Shown here: piece after piece, positions 30,308-37,774 of the stretch | Layout: every line of letters starts with the position of its first letter | Position numbering within the stretch: position 1 is the stretch's first letter | DNA from: a virus | Strand: one strand, 5' to 3' | Virus record (IMG/VR): IMGVR_UViG_3300036820_000050 | Coordinates: 1 to 37,774 of that record | DNA length: 37,774 nt | Position numbers and translations under genes: made by a program | Notes under the pieces: generated by a model | The model's database searches: none | Told to the model about the DNA's origin: nothing | What the model saw: the letters and a program-made list of their open reading frames with translations, nothing else

Positions 30308-30643
30308 CTATGGATAATTAACAACGGTAGTTGGATAATTAATGTATGTATAAGAGATAGAGAAACTTCCTGAAGCTGCCCCATTTCCTGTGAATATTGT
30401 CCCTCTAGGAAATGTATAGAGATCGTCATCCAAAACTATACATTCGCCAGCACTAAATGTTTTCCATTGAATGGGGCCTCCGCCCACATTTACGGATAAA
30501 ACAACGGGTGCTGTGCTTTGATTATCAAAAATCAATTTTACAGGACTGAATAAGAGGGTGCCGATTGCAACTGGACTTCCTGTCATAGCTGCAATCAGTT
30601 CTGGGGCTGGAAGCATCTGTTGATATAAAATAAAGTCAGCCAT
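30308..30643 (-). CDS. Small tail-cluster beta protein (111 aa)
   Basis: Reads as a single beta-sandwich (PVKLIFDNQSTAPVVLSVNV, then GECIVLDDDLYTFPRGTIFT). No catalytic motif. It lies between two fibre genes with short gaps, so it is probably a fibre connector or chaperone-like virion part. Confidence 0.75.
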   Translation of the reverse strand: MADFILYQQMLPAPELIAAMTGSPVAIGTLLFSPVKLIFDNQSTAPVVLSVNVGGGPIQWKTFSAGECIVLDDDLYTFPRGTIFTGNGAASGSFSISYTYINYPTTVVNYP

Positions 30644-30656
30644 GTCTTCCTACCTA

Positions 30657-31607
30657 TTAGTTAAGGACTAAGAAATTAAGTGTCAATGAAGCGGTATTAG
30701 TAGTTGCTCCAGTTCCATTCTGAATAGTGACCACCGATTGGTTTGCTGTATTAGCATAGGATTGGATGGTCAATGCTGCTCCAGTTGTGCCTCCAGTAAG
30801 CCAATATCCTACTTGAGTTCCTGATCCAGTGATAGAGGTATTAGAAATTGTCATTGCAAAAGTCGCTCCTGCAGCAATGCTTGGGGTTGTAATTGTGACC
30901 TGACCAACGCGACCATTAAGAGTTGCTGTATTCGTTCCAGAAGTGGCTGCTGCATTCAAAGTGATGCCAGCCCCTGCTGTTGTAGCCACAAATCCAGTAG
31001 CTGCTGTCATATTACCTGTGACAGAAGGAGATGCTGTATAGGCAGGTATTACACCCACACCACCGCTTGCAAGCAATTGACCTACGGCAACATCTGCTAT
31101 TTGCCCTACAACGTTTGTCGCGGTAGCAGCAAGAAGAGATCCTGCAGTAACTGTGGCAGGGAAAGTGGATGTCGTCCACGTAGGATCCGCAGAAGCTCCT
31201 CCCGAGGTGAGTACTTGGCCAGCTGTTCCTGCCGTGGTTGCCACAATAGATGAAGTTCCTTCACCAATTAAGACGCCATGAGCTGTGTATGTGGCAGGAG
31301 TATACGGTCCAATTAATGATAAAACTACGTTTCCTACTGTAGGAGTAGCAAGAATCTGATTTGCTGTACCTGTGACAGAAGAAACTCCGAAAGTTGAATT
31401 AGGTAACTGATACCAAATTCCTGATCCAATTGTATAATATTGAACGGCAGGATTTACACTATTATCTTGCCAACGAGTGCCTGGATTATAAATATCTTGA
31501 GTAGTTGGGGCGCGAAGAGCATACCCAATCATTTGAGGATAAACAAATGCGTCTACACCTGTTGCAAATGGGGTACCCCCTGCTGTATTGCCTAAAGAAG
31601 CCGTCAT
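30657..31607 (-). CDS. Tail-fibre protein with Ala/Gly/Thr repeats (316 aa)
   Basis: After a folded N-terminus (residues 1-75, MIGYALRAPTTQDIYNPGTR) comes repeat-rich shaft sequence: GQVLTSGGASADPTW, SLLAATATNVVGQIADVAVG and VTITTPSIAAGATFAMTISN. First gene behind the second copy of the shared late promoter. It may be the proximal fibre or an Ig-like shaft. GGAG lies 7 nt before ATG 31607, inside an ATGA overlap with an open frame upstream. Confidence 0.8.
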   Translation of the reverse strand: MTASLGNTAGGTPFATGVDAFVYPQMIGYALRAPTTQDIYNPGTRWQDNSVNPAVQYYTIGSGIWYQLPNSTFGVSSVTGTANQILATPTVGNVVLSLIGPYTPATYTAHGVLIGEGTSSIVATTAGTAGQVLTSGGASADPTWTTSTFPATVTAGSLLAATATNVVGQIADVAVGQLLASGGVGVIPAYTASPSVTGNMTAATGFVATTAGAGITLNAAATSGTNTATLNGRVGQVTITTPSIAAGATFAMTISNTSITGSGTQVGYWLTGGTTGAALTIQSYANTANQSVVTIQNGTGATTNTASLTLNFLVLN

Positions 31608-31761
31608 GATAAGTCTCCATAGAGTGTGGTAAATATTTCGTCTATTTCTAGATCCAAAACTACTACGGCGGCGATCTCGTAAAACAGCCTGGGAGAAGCG
31701 ACCTCACCTTTATGCGCTCACCTCAATCTATCAAGAAATTATTTTAAACACTAGCAAAATA
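31608..31761 (-). promoter_or_regulatory. Leader of the tail-fibre unit with shared late promoter element
   Basis: The 24-bp block at 31724-31747 (plus strand CAATCTATCAA, 2 nt, AATTATTTTAA) matches the capsid promoter block at 6200-6223 in 22 of 24 positions. About 110 nt of relatively GC-rich leader follow, with a possible GAGCG/CGCTT stem. A 37-codon frame without ATG (31717-31604, e.g. PRLFYEIAAVVVLDLEIDEI) ends in ATGA with the fibre gene. Confidence 0.55.
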
Positions 31762-32250
31762 TTAGGACATTCTTTGATAGGGGAATCCACCATTTCTTAT
31801 AAGAGCATATAGACTCGCCCCTAGTGAAGGAGTGATCCCACGAATCCAACGATGATATTGATTTTGTCCCGAAGTTTTTGGAGCCACCCTTCCTTTACTA
31901 AAAACATCATATATGTTTCTAGGTACACCATCGTATTTATAAACAGGTCCTGAATCTGCTGAATCCTTACCATGAAATTTTACAAATAGAGTTCCATTTC
32001 TAGGATCATATTTAAATGCATTAACATTACTAGAAGGATATGGCCCAGGTTCTAAAGGAGGAGTTATAGGAGCTTGAGCTCCAGTATTTGTTTGTTGATT
32101 CCTCAATTCATCAATTCTAGTGACGAGGTTATTGAGTGTTTCAGCTAAAAGTCCTTGGAATTCATCAGACAACTCCTCACCCGACTGCATAACTTGCGTT
32201 ACAGCTTGGACAAGTTCAGCGAGAAGTTCTTCCAATTCCTCAGGATTCAT
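31762..32250 (-). CDS. KTSC-domain virion-associated protein (162 aa)
   Basis: Residues 1-50 are an acidic coil (MNPEELEELLAELVQAVTQV). Residues about 72-162 match the KTSC domain: SSNVNAFKYDPRNGTLFVKF, VYKYDGVPRNIYDVF, SKGR and a C-terminal RNGGFPYQRM strand. KTSC domains are small beta domains common in phages, possibly nucleic-acid binding. It overlaps the 75-aa gene by 11 nt, among ejection-type genes. Confidence 0.82.
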   Translation of the reverse strand: MNPEELEELLAELVQAVTQVMQSGEELSDEFQGLLAETLNNLVTRIDELRNQQTNTGAQAPITPPLEPGPYPSSNVNAFKYDPRNGTLFVKFHGKDSADSGPVYKYDGVPRNIYDVFSKGRVAPKTSGQNQYHRWIRGITPSLGASLYALIRNGGFPYQRMS

Positions 32251-32467
32251 AATTATTCACTAAATTTATAAATTCATTCCAAGTAATGAGACCACATTGT
32301 CTCCATGAAAGAAACTGTTGTTTTGTTATTTTTCTAGCTTCTTCAATGGTCTTTATTTCAAATGCATGTATTATATTTAATAATCTTCCACTACATGATC
32401 TTTCTTTTAAAAAAGGAAAATCTTCATATATTTCTTTACTCCAAATTCGCATTCTTCTTTTTTTCAT
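32240..32467 (-). CDS. Second alpha-CTD-like helix-hairpin-helix protein (75 aa)
   Basis: Residues about 17-75 resemble the RNA polymerase alpha C-terminal domain: FPFLKERSCSGRLLNIIHAF, EIKTIEEARKITKQQFLSW, then RQCGLITWNEFINLV in place of N-LG-KSL-EI. The N-terminus is basic. A DNA or polymerase contact is inferred. It overlaps its neighbours by 11 nt and 1 nt. Confidence 0.6.
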   Translation of the reverse strand: MKKRRMRIWSKEIYEDFPFLKERSCSGRLLNIIHAFEIKTIEEARKITKQQFLSWRQCGLITWNEFINLVNNYES

Positions 32468-33192
32468 TACTGTCCTAATTTCTGATTGATCTTATTGAGT
32501 ATAGCCATCAATGCTTGCTGCCCAGGTCCTGGTTGTCCACCTTGAGGTTGTTGACCTTGTTGCTGTTCCATTTGATTTCCATATCCCTGTTCAAATCTTT
32601 GTCTTTCTTCTTCTAAGAATGATTGTTTCTTCTGTCTTTCATTCCATTTATTAAGAGCTTCTTGTTTTGGATTAGAAGCAGCGGCACGTTCTCCCATTCC
32701 ATACACAGAATCTATAATGGAAGACCAAGGAGTTTTATGATCTTTAGAAAGTTTTTTAATGATGTCTGAAAATCTTTTATCATTTTGAGCTATTGCTGCT
32801 GCCTCTATCGGTTTTCGTCCTCCTCTTATTTGTTGATCAATGAATTGATGCAATTCAGGAGAATATTGTTCGATGATATTTCTATTATCTTTGGGGGGTT
32901 CAGATTTTTTAATCTTTTCACTTAGAAAATCTTTAATTTCACTGGATTCAGCTCCATCATCTTCAGAATTTTTTATAAATGAACCTATCCTAGGATCTAT
33001 TTTATTTAATGCTTTTTTAGCAAATGACCAAGGAACAAATGAATTAAGTAGAGGCGCAATTTTAGAAATCGCATTTTTTGCGATCATTGATCCACCTGTA
33101 CCAATTGCCAATCCTGCTCCATATTTTATAGCATTCAATGGTACAGTCCCAGATCTTCTGGTAGCTTCGGCAGCTTCTTGATAAGGTTCCAT
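32467..33192 (-). CDS. Ejection-type internal virion protein (241 aa)
   Basis: A Gly/Ala-rich membrane-active segment (about 22-45: IKYGAGLAIGTGGSMIAKNA) precedes APLLNSFVPWSFAKKALNKI and DPRIGSFI, a block I have seen in internal proteins of podovirus-like phages. The C-terminal part is Gln/Gly-rich (QQQGQQPQGGQPGPGQQALM). Probably injected with DNA to help form the channel through the envelope. Confidence 0.72.
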   Translation of the reverse strand: MEPYQEAAEATRRSGTVPLNAIKYGAGLAIGTGGSMIAKNAISKIAPLLNSFVPWSFAKKALNKIDPRIGSFIKNSEDDGAESSEIKDFLSEKIKKSEPPKDNRNIIEQYSPELHQFIDQQIRGGRKPIEAAAIAQNDKRFSDIIKKLSKDHKTPWSSIIDSVYGMGERAAASNPKQEALNKWNERQKKQSFLEEERQRFEQGYGNQMEQQQGQQPQGGQPGPGQQALMAILNKINQKLGQ

Positions 33193-34463
33193 TATTTACC
33201 TCCAAATGCTTTAAGCCATAGATCATTCAAGAAACCTTGGCCAATTTTATCGATTTTTTCTAGTTCTCTTAATTGTCTTTTTGAAAGATTCAATTCATCT
33301 TGATTTTCAATCAAATAATCACGCCACATACCAGAATCATATCCCTTCTCTCCTAATTCATATCCAATGGCAAGCGGACTATCATCTTTGTTTAGATTCT
33401 TTGCTAAATCTTCAATAACCTTTCTAGATTTTTCAGCTCGTTCCTCTTTTTTTATCCCTTTAAATCCAATTAATCCTCCACTTCCTGGCGTTACTTGAGG
33501 ATGTGGTTTTATGGAAGGAAGGGATTTTAGTGTTTGTTGAATTGAACCTGTAGGAGGTATGGCTAAATAATGTGCAAATTCATTTGATAACCCATTCCTA
33601 CCGACAAATGCATCAGCTAAGTTTTCTTCGTCACCGTTCTCTTTAAATTTTTTTCTTAATGCATTAATTGAACTTCTTACTTCTTTAGGATTGGAAGCTA
33701 ATAAAGTCATATTTCCATATGAATCTATTTTTGAATAATCCCTTGAAATTGAATCCAATTCATCTCTAGCATCTTTAGCTGCTGTTAATTCATCTTTTTC
33801 TCCCTTTGCAATTGCATCTAAAGCTTTATTTTCAACTTTTTGATATACATTATCGGGAACTTTTGCATTTGCCGCACTTTCCAATGCTCGCAGTTCTCTC
33901 CTAATGTCTGTTTCAACACCTTTTTGAGATTGTCTTGCTGTTTGTTGTGCTGCATTTTGTGCAAGTCTTTGTTGATCTTCAATCGTTGCCCCCTGAATGG
34001 CTGATTGATAATCTGGATATAATCCAGGACTTTCCTCATGTAATTGAACGGCTCTATCTTGTAATTCAGAAAGACTTTTTGGAATTGCAGGCTGTAATGC
34101 TGATTGTGTATTTTTTATATCAACTAATCCTTTAGTTGGAGAATCAGGATTATTATTTCTATTATCCTTTATGGAATTAAAAGCTTCGGCATCAGGATTT
34201 TTTCTATCTTGTGCCCCTTTCAACATTCCTTGCTGTCTTAATATCTCTGAACCACTTTGTATTGCTTGTGGAGTAATTCCAGGTTGAGAAATCAAACCAG
34301 AAAACTGTTGAAATGGAGTAAGATCTTTTTGCTCTCCTAATTTCTTAAGCCCAGCTGATAACCTTCCTCTTTGAATTTCTTCAGGCAATTGATCGGCAAG
34401 TCCTTTACCCAATGCAGTTCCTATCCTTCCCCAAAGATTCCCCTGCTTTATGTACTGTACCAT
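33192..34463 (-). CDS. Ejection-type or tail-associated helical protein (423 aa)
   Basis: Long helical charged protein with few hydrophobic stretches: an N-terminal block (LWGRIGTALGKGLADQLPEE), a coiled region at about residues 170-300, and a C-terminal part (KSRKVIEDLAKNLNKDDSPL). Such helical proteins next to Gly-rich ones are usual for the P22 gp16/gp20/gp7-like ejection set. It shares 1-nt overlaps with both neighbours. No lytic transglycosylase motif is seen. Confidence 0.7.
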   Translation of the reverse strand: MVQYIKQGNLWGRIGTALGKGLADQLPEEIQRGRLSAGLKKLGEQKDLTPFQQFSGLISQPGITPQAIQSGSEILRQQGMLKGAQDRKNPDAEAFNSIKDNRNNNPDSPTKGLVDIKNTQSALQPAIPKSLSELQDRAVQLHEESPGLYPDYQSAIQGATIEDQQRLAQNAAQQTARQSQKGVETDIRRELRALESAANAKVPDNVYQKVENKALDAIAKGEKDELTAAKDARDELDSISRDYSKIDSYGNMTLLASNPKEVRSSINALRKKFKENGDEENLADAFVGRNGLSNEFAHYLAIPPTGSIQQTLKSLPSIKPHPQVTPGSGGLIGFKGIKKEERAEKSRKVIEDLAKNLNKDDSPLAIGYELGEKGYDSGMWRDYLIENQDELNLSKRQLRELEKIDKIGQGFLNDLWLKAFGGK

Positions 34464-35140
34464 TAATACCCCCTTACTCCTTGATTTTGTAGGAAACTAG
34501 GTGGATTCCAACCTCTTGGACTTCCAGTGGGTTGCGCACTTGCTGGGCCTTTCCAATCAGGTGTTGTATTTGCAGCCACTTTATTTCCTTTACCCCCGAA
34601 CCAATTTGTGATTCCTGATCCTATTGCTCCTCCTATAGCCCCTCCTATAGGACCTGAAGCAGCACCTCCAATACCTTGAAATAAAGAAGGCAAGAAACCT
34701 TCCGTTCCTGGATGCGTTTCCATATTCTGGCTATAACTCTGCAATCCTTGAGATCCGATATTGGCAAGACCTTGAGCCGAGGCTTGCCTAAGATTTGCTC
34801 TGAGAGCCCCCAATCTTTCCGAAAGATCAGTGGCACCTTGAATTTGAGCATTTCTAAATCCTGAGCTAGAAAGTCCTCCTGCTCCCATTTGTGCAAATTG
34901 CTCGGAGATACCAGGCACAATATCTTGATTATATTGTCTCAGAGCAGGAGCTGCGAAAGCAGCAAAATCTGCAGGGTTATCACTTAAATTATTTCTGTAA
35001 TAGTCGGCAGCATCTCCAAATGCTCCTCCTGCCCCACGTCCTTTACCTGCGTTGACAAGTTGGTTGTACAGACCTTCTTGCTCAGGCCGCAGATTAGAAA
35101 CGTTCTCTCTTTTTGCAGGTGTACCTGTCCAAAATCCCAT
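34463..35140 (-). CDS. Gly-rich ejection-type virion protein (225 aa)
   Basis: Residues 45-130 are helical (FAAFAAPALRQYNQDIVPGI, later QGATDLSERLGALRANLRQA). About residues 155-180 form a glycine-zipper membrane segment (GGAASGPIGGAIGGAIGSGI then TNWFGG). The MG(F)W-GTPAK start and glycine zipper are typical of DNA-transfer proteins. It is the first of three ejection-like genes. Confidence 0.74.
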   Translation of the reverse strand: MGFWTGTPAKRENVSNLRPEQEGLYNQLVNAGKGRGAGGAFGDAADYYRNNLSDNPADFAAFAAPALRQYNQDIVPGISEQFAQMGAGGLSSSGFRNAQIQGATDLSERLGALRANLRQASAQGLANIGSQGLQSYSQNMETHPGTEGFLPSLFQGIGGAASGPIGGAIGGAIGSGITNWFGGKGNKVAANTTPDWKGPASAQPTGSPRGWNPPSFLQNQGVRGY

Positions 35141-35141
35141 A

Positions 35142-35633
35142 TTATTGCTCCTGTATATATTCTAAATATGCTTTGCATCTATCGTAAGTTCCATCAGAAG
35201 TAATTATAACGTCAGGCCCAATAACTCTTATTGTATCGGAATTTCCGAAAACTGTACTCGTTAACGTGGTCGAATTTGTAGCGCAGGCCCATAAAGCAAT
35301 CTGTTCATAATTCGCATCATTTGTGATTCCATGAGCTATAATATTAGCCCCTGCCACTAATCCAGGAAAAACGATTACTTTGCGTAATACTTGTCTAAAA
35401 ACCTGAGAGGTGCTCAAATTATCTATATTTGCCGATCCTGGAATAAAAGCTTTACCGCTCAAAAGTTCTTCATCTAAGAACCAGCCAATCTCTCGAATAT
35501 TCACTGCATTAGAGATTTTTTTTAATTGCTCAACGATGAAAGGCCGTGCATCTTCCCATTTATCGGGCACGGCGTCATATACAGGAACGAAACTCTCTAA
35601 CTGTTGCGCATCTGAGAAATCTGGCGATGACAT
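35142..35633 (-). CDS. Conserved tail-region protein (163 aa)
   Basis: Contains AVPDKWEDARPFIVEQLKKI, NIREIGWFLDEELLSGKAFI and VFRQVLRKVIVFPG then AHGI, ending AYLEYIQEQ. From memory, this VPD-WE-AR ... IG-F-DEE-LSGK-FIP pattern is recurrent in tail clusters of podovirus-like phages, often annotated structural. It may be a tail-tip or fibre-attachment protein. Confidence 0.78.
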   Translation of the reverse strand: MSSPDFSDAQQLESFVPVYDAVPDKWEDARPFIVEQLKKISNAVNIREIGWFLDEELLSGKAFIPGSANIDNLSTSQVFRQVLRKVIVFPGLVAGANIIAHGITNDANYEQIALWACATNSTTLTSTVFGNSDTIRVIGPDVIITSDGTYDRCKAYLEYIQEQ

Positions 35634-36247
35634 TATTCAATCCTTATAAAAGTTAAAGTCCAATAAACAGCCCCTGCTGTGGTTGCTGTATTATTTTTAA
35701 TTCCTAAGACCGTTCCATTCATCACAGCAGACATAGCACCTAGAGAGCCTCCTGTACCAAGCTGGGAAGTTCCTTGGCTAAATGCTACAAATGCATTCAA
35801 TGGCTTTTTATCGGCAGAAAGAGGTGCATCGTTGAAAGCCGATATCATCAGCATTACTCGAGTCATCCCTGCTAAATCTATAATAGGAACTGTTGCTCCT
35901 GATGCAATACTTATAGGTCCACCATGCAAACTAGTAAGTGGTGTAGGTATTGCATTGCTTTGACCTCTCGACCATTGCAACGGACCAAAAGCTTCATATT
36001 GCTGAAAAGCATAAAACTTTAGAATCCCTGCAGCAGTCATTGGTGGCAATCCATCGGGTGGATTATTAACAACAGGGGGTGTCGTAACCAAGTTATGGAA
36101 CCCTTGATTAGGAGTCGCATTGTCAAAAGGATAGTGGTCTGTCCCATAGACAATATTTGCCTGTTGAAAGTTCCCTTGTACATTCAGATAATCTACGTCT
36201 AAGTTGACAATTCCTGTCGGGATTCCTTTTTGATAAACAAAAGACAT
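35633..36247 (-). CDS. Tail-region structural protein (204 aa)
   Basis: An N-terminal motif (IVYGTDHYPFDNATPNQGFH) resembles the D-NHVPF-----GKH segment of phage fibre N-terminal adaptors. The C-terminal half is beta-rich (SIASGATVPIIDLAGMTRVM, later AVYWTLTFIRIE). It lies directly after the 967-aa gene and may attach a fibre to it. Confidence 0.76.
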   Translation of the reverse strand: MSFVYQKGIPTGIVNLDVDYLNVQGNFQQANIVYGTDHYPFDNATPNQGFHNLVTTPPVVNNPPDGLPPMTAAGILKFYAFQQYEAFGPLQWSRGQSNAIPTPLTSLHGGPISIASGATVPIIDLAGMTRVMLMISAFNDAPLSADKKPLNAFVAFSQGTSQLGTGGSLGAMSAVMNGTVLGIKNNTATTAGAVYWTLTFIRIE

Positions 36248-36266
36248 TATATCTCCTAAATTTGTG

Positions 36267-37774
36267 TTAGATCTGCGTCATTCTTCCTGCACGTCGTATC
36301 CATAAGACTTGGGCATCAATCTGGACGTCCTTTGTCTGTTCTTCCCCTGCCATTTGAGCATTAGAAAAGGTATATTCAAGTGTTAAAAAGTTGGCTCTTG
36401 TTGGGCACATCACCCGTTGCCAAAACTTAGTTCCTCCCATCTTGTTCAATGTAGAAGGGGTAGTAGGAATGATCGAATTGAAAAAGGTATCGGGAATACC
36501 AGGAGGCCCAGAGTTCGCTATCCTATTATTTGGCAAAGTATTAGATGGATCATCTTCGGTGTAATCTTGGTAATCCAAATAAACGAATAGCGATATAGCT
36601 CCTGGCTCGCCAAGTTCAGTTGCGTTCATCAAGATGTCCAAATACCCTAATTGGATACTTTGACCTTCATCAAGGAAATTGAATCTCTTGCTAACGATAG
36701 AAAAGTTATCTCGAATATTGATCTGGCCGCCACCAATATAATCACCATCTGGAACATCTAATTGAGGCTTGGTAAAATCTTCTGTGACAGGATTAAATAG
36801 ATAGATTCTAAAATTATCAGCAGGATCTGCATTTGAATTGTCACCTAAGACAATCCCAAATATTCCCCCATTTAAATTGTCATAAGGAGTTCCGCTTGGA
36901 ATGTTTTGAATACCGATCACATCGCCTGTTTTTAAATTATGATTTGGCGATGTGATGACGGTAGGTAAATTAGTATTAGCTTGAATGCCTGTGATCGAAA
37001 GGCTCACATCATCCACTGTTTGCTCATCGAGATATTCAACATATCCTTGCTGATTTCCACCTAAAATATCAGGTTGACCTCTTGCTTGTGTTCCAATCCA
37101 TGAGAAGTTACACTGAATCCAAGGAATAGGAGTAGTAAGCCACGTTCTACTTGATTGAGGCTGAAAGGTTCCTAATGCGGTATATGTGTCATTAAAGGTT
37201 GCCCATGAATCATTTTCATAGTTGTAGATCAAACGAATATTTGGAAATATTCTATCAGCATCAGGGACCATGGGATCATATGCTGAAGAAAGAGGCACTG
37301 TCCAATAAGCAAGACGGTTGATGAAGTCTCTAATTCCTTGAATCCTTACTGGACCATTATTTTCAAACTGTATTTCAAAAACAAAATCTAAAATCTTAAT
37401 ATCAATTCTTTCGGACCTGTAACTATCGCACTCAACAATCCCTTTATCTCCTATTCCTACAAGAGAAGTATCAAATTGAATGACTGAAAATGGTCCAGAT
37501 CCCCCCAATTCGCTATTCACTCTCTCTATTTGAAAAGGAGCAATAGATCGTCCTGTATATCTCAATTGCCAGGTTGATCGTTCGCAATAAATGACCAGGT
37601 TATCACGAACAAACCCGACCGAGACTATATCCTCGCTTGTTGGGATGTCAAGAAATCCTCCTTGACCCCGAATATCATCTCTCCAAGAACCTCTCGATGG
37701 CGGACCATTATCATAGGGGATAAAAGGATTGCCAATGGTTGACCATCGGATTCTATTTGAAAAGTTTTGTGCAC
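36267..37774 (-). CDS. Large virion (tail) protein, C-terminal part of the 967-aa protein
   Basis: This is the continuation of the gene that starts at 1523; the linear window cuts it inside the terminal repeat. Across the joint it reads GQGGFLDIPTSEDIVSVGFV, then YCERSTWQLRYTGRSIAPFQ. A third, more diverged FCCH-like unit lies at 36780-37005 (SLSITGIQANTNLPTVITSP, then DNFRIYLFNP). Apparent internal start ATG 37565 is not the real one. The last 60 residues are beta-like and end RRAGRMTQI. Confidence 0.88.
   Translation of the reverse strand, partial: AQNFSNRIRWSTIGNPFIPYDNGPPSRGSWRDDIRGQGGFLDIPTSEDIVSVGFVRDNLVIYCERSTWQLRYTGRSIAPFQIERVNSELGGSGPFSVIQFDTSLVGIGDKGIVECDSYRSERIDIKILDFVFEIQFENNGPVRIQGIRDFINRLAYWTVPLSSAYDPMVPDADRIFPNIRLIYNYENDSWATFNDTYTALGTFQPQSSRTWLTTPIPWIQCNFSWIGTQARGQPDILGGNQQGYVEYLDEQTVDDVSLSITGIQANTNLPTVITSPNHNLKTGDVIGIQNIPSGTPYDNLNGGIFGIVLGDNSNADPADNFRIYLFNPVTEDFTKPQLDVPDGDYIGGGQINIRDNFSIVSKRFNFLDEGQSIQLGYLDILMNATELGEPGAISLFVYLDYQDYTEDDPSNTLPNNRIANSGPPGIPDTFFNSIIPTTPSTLNKMGGTKFWQRVMCPTRANFLTLEYTFSNAQMAGEEQTKDVQIDAQVLWIRRAGRMTQI
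37648..37774. repeat. 127-bp terminal direct repeat, right copy
   Basis: Identical to bases 1-127. See the left copy: it marks circular closure of the assembly. Confidence 0.95.

Noticed and set aside
1-37774. CRISPR arrays, insertion sequences, rRNA
   Set aside because: No regularly spaced repeats, no transposase with flanking inverted repeats, and no rRNA-like sequence were seen.

Overview
The window is a complete circularly permuted phage genome. Its first 127 bases are repeated exactly at its end (1-127 = 37648-37774), so the unique sequence is 37,647 bp, and one 967-codon virion gene reads in frame straight across the junction. It encodes a headful-type large terminase, a P22-like portal, a scaffold, an N4-gp56-like capsid protein and several ejection-type proteins. 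I see no tape-measure protein, tail tube or sheath, so I infer a short-tailed (podovirus-like) member of Caudoviricetes. The DNA is AT-rich and genes carry good Shine-Dalgarno sites. A signal-peptide-bearing outer-membrane beta-barrel implies a Gram-negative host. That barrel has eight cysteines and, from memory, resembles barrels of environmental Chlamydiota. I recognise no endolysin. Together these make a tailed phage of Chlamydiota a testable hypothesis, not a conclusion.

Layout (most genes are on the minus strand, read right to left). 14830-1 and on through the junction to 36267 and then 25746 form the late half: TerS, TerL, two small genes, portal, an inserted HNH endonuclease gene, small genes, scaffold, small genes, capsid, and a series of head/tail proteins several of which carry E1-FCCH-like repeats. 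After the junction come the 967-aa protein, tail and ejection proteins, a KTSC-domain protein, tail fibres including one with a C1q-like tip, then two exported cargo proteins (a cysteine-rich protein and the barrel) and three small genes. This half ends in a strong leftward terminator at 25654-25683. A 24-bp promoter-like element is shared by the capsid leader and the tail-fibre leader.

14942-19755 (minus) is an accessory/early block: a 28-aa membrane peptide, metallophosphoesterase, small membrane proteins, a serine recombinase, a GroES-like protein, an HNH gene broken by a TGA codon and a ParB-like protein. A near-consensus promoter lies at 17979-18007. 19809-20822 is a short plus-strand group that includes an intact HNH gene.

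20749-23327 (minus) is the replication and control block: a RusA-like resolvase, an O-like initiator carrying three 22-bp iterons (probable origin), two winged-helix proteins and an XRE-type regulator. 23527-25635 (plus) is the recombination operon: a single-strand annealing protein, a YqaJ/lambda-Exo-type nuclease and a small membrane protein. No stretch longer than 300 bases lacks a gene; the largest gaps (22858-23084 and 23328-23526) are regulatory.
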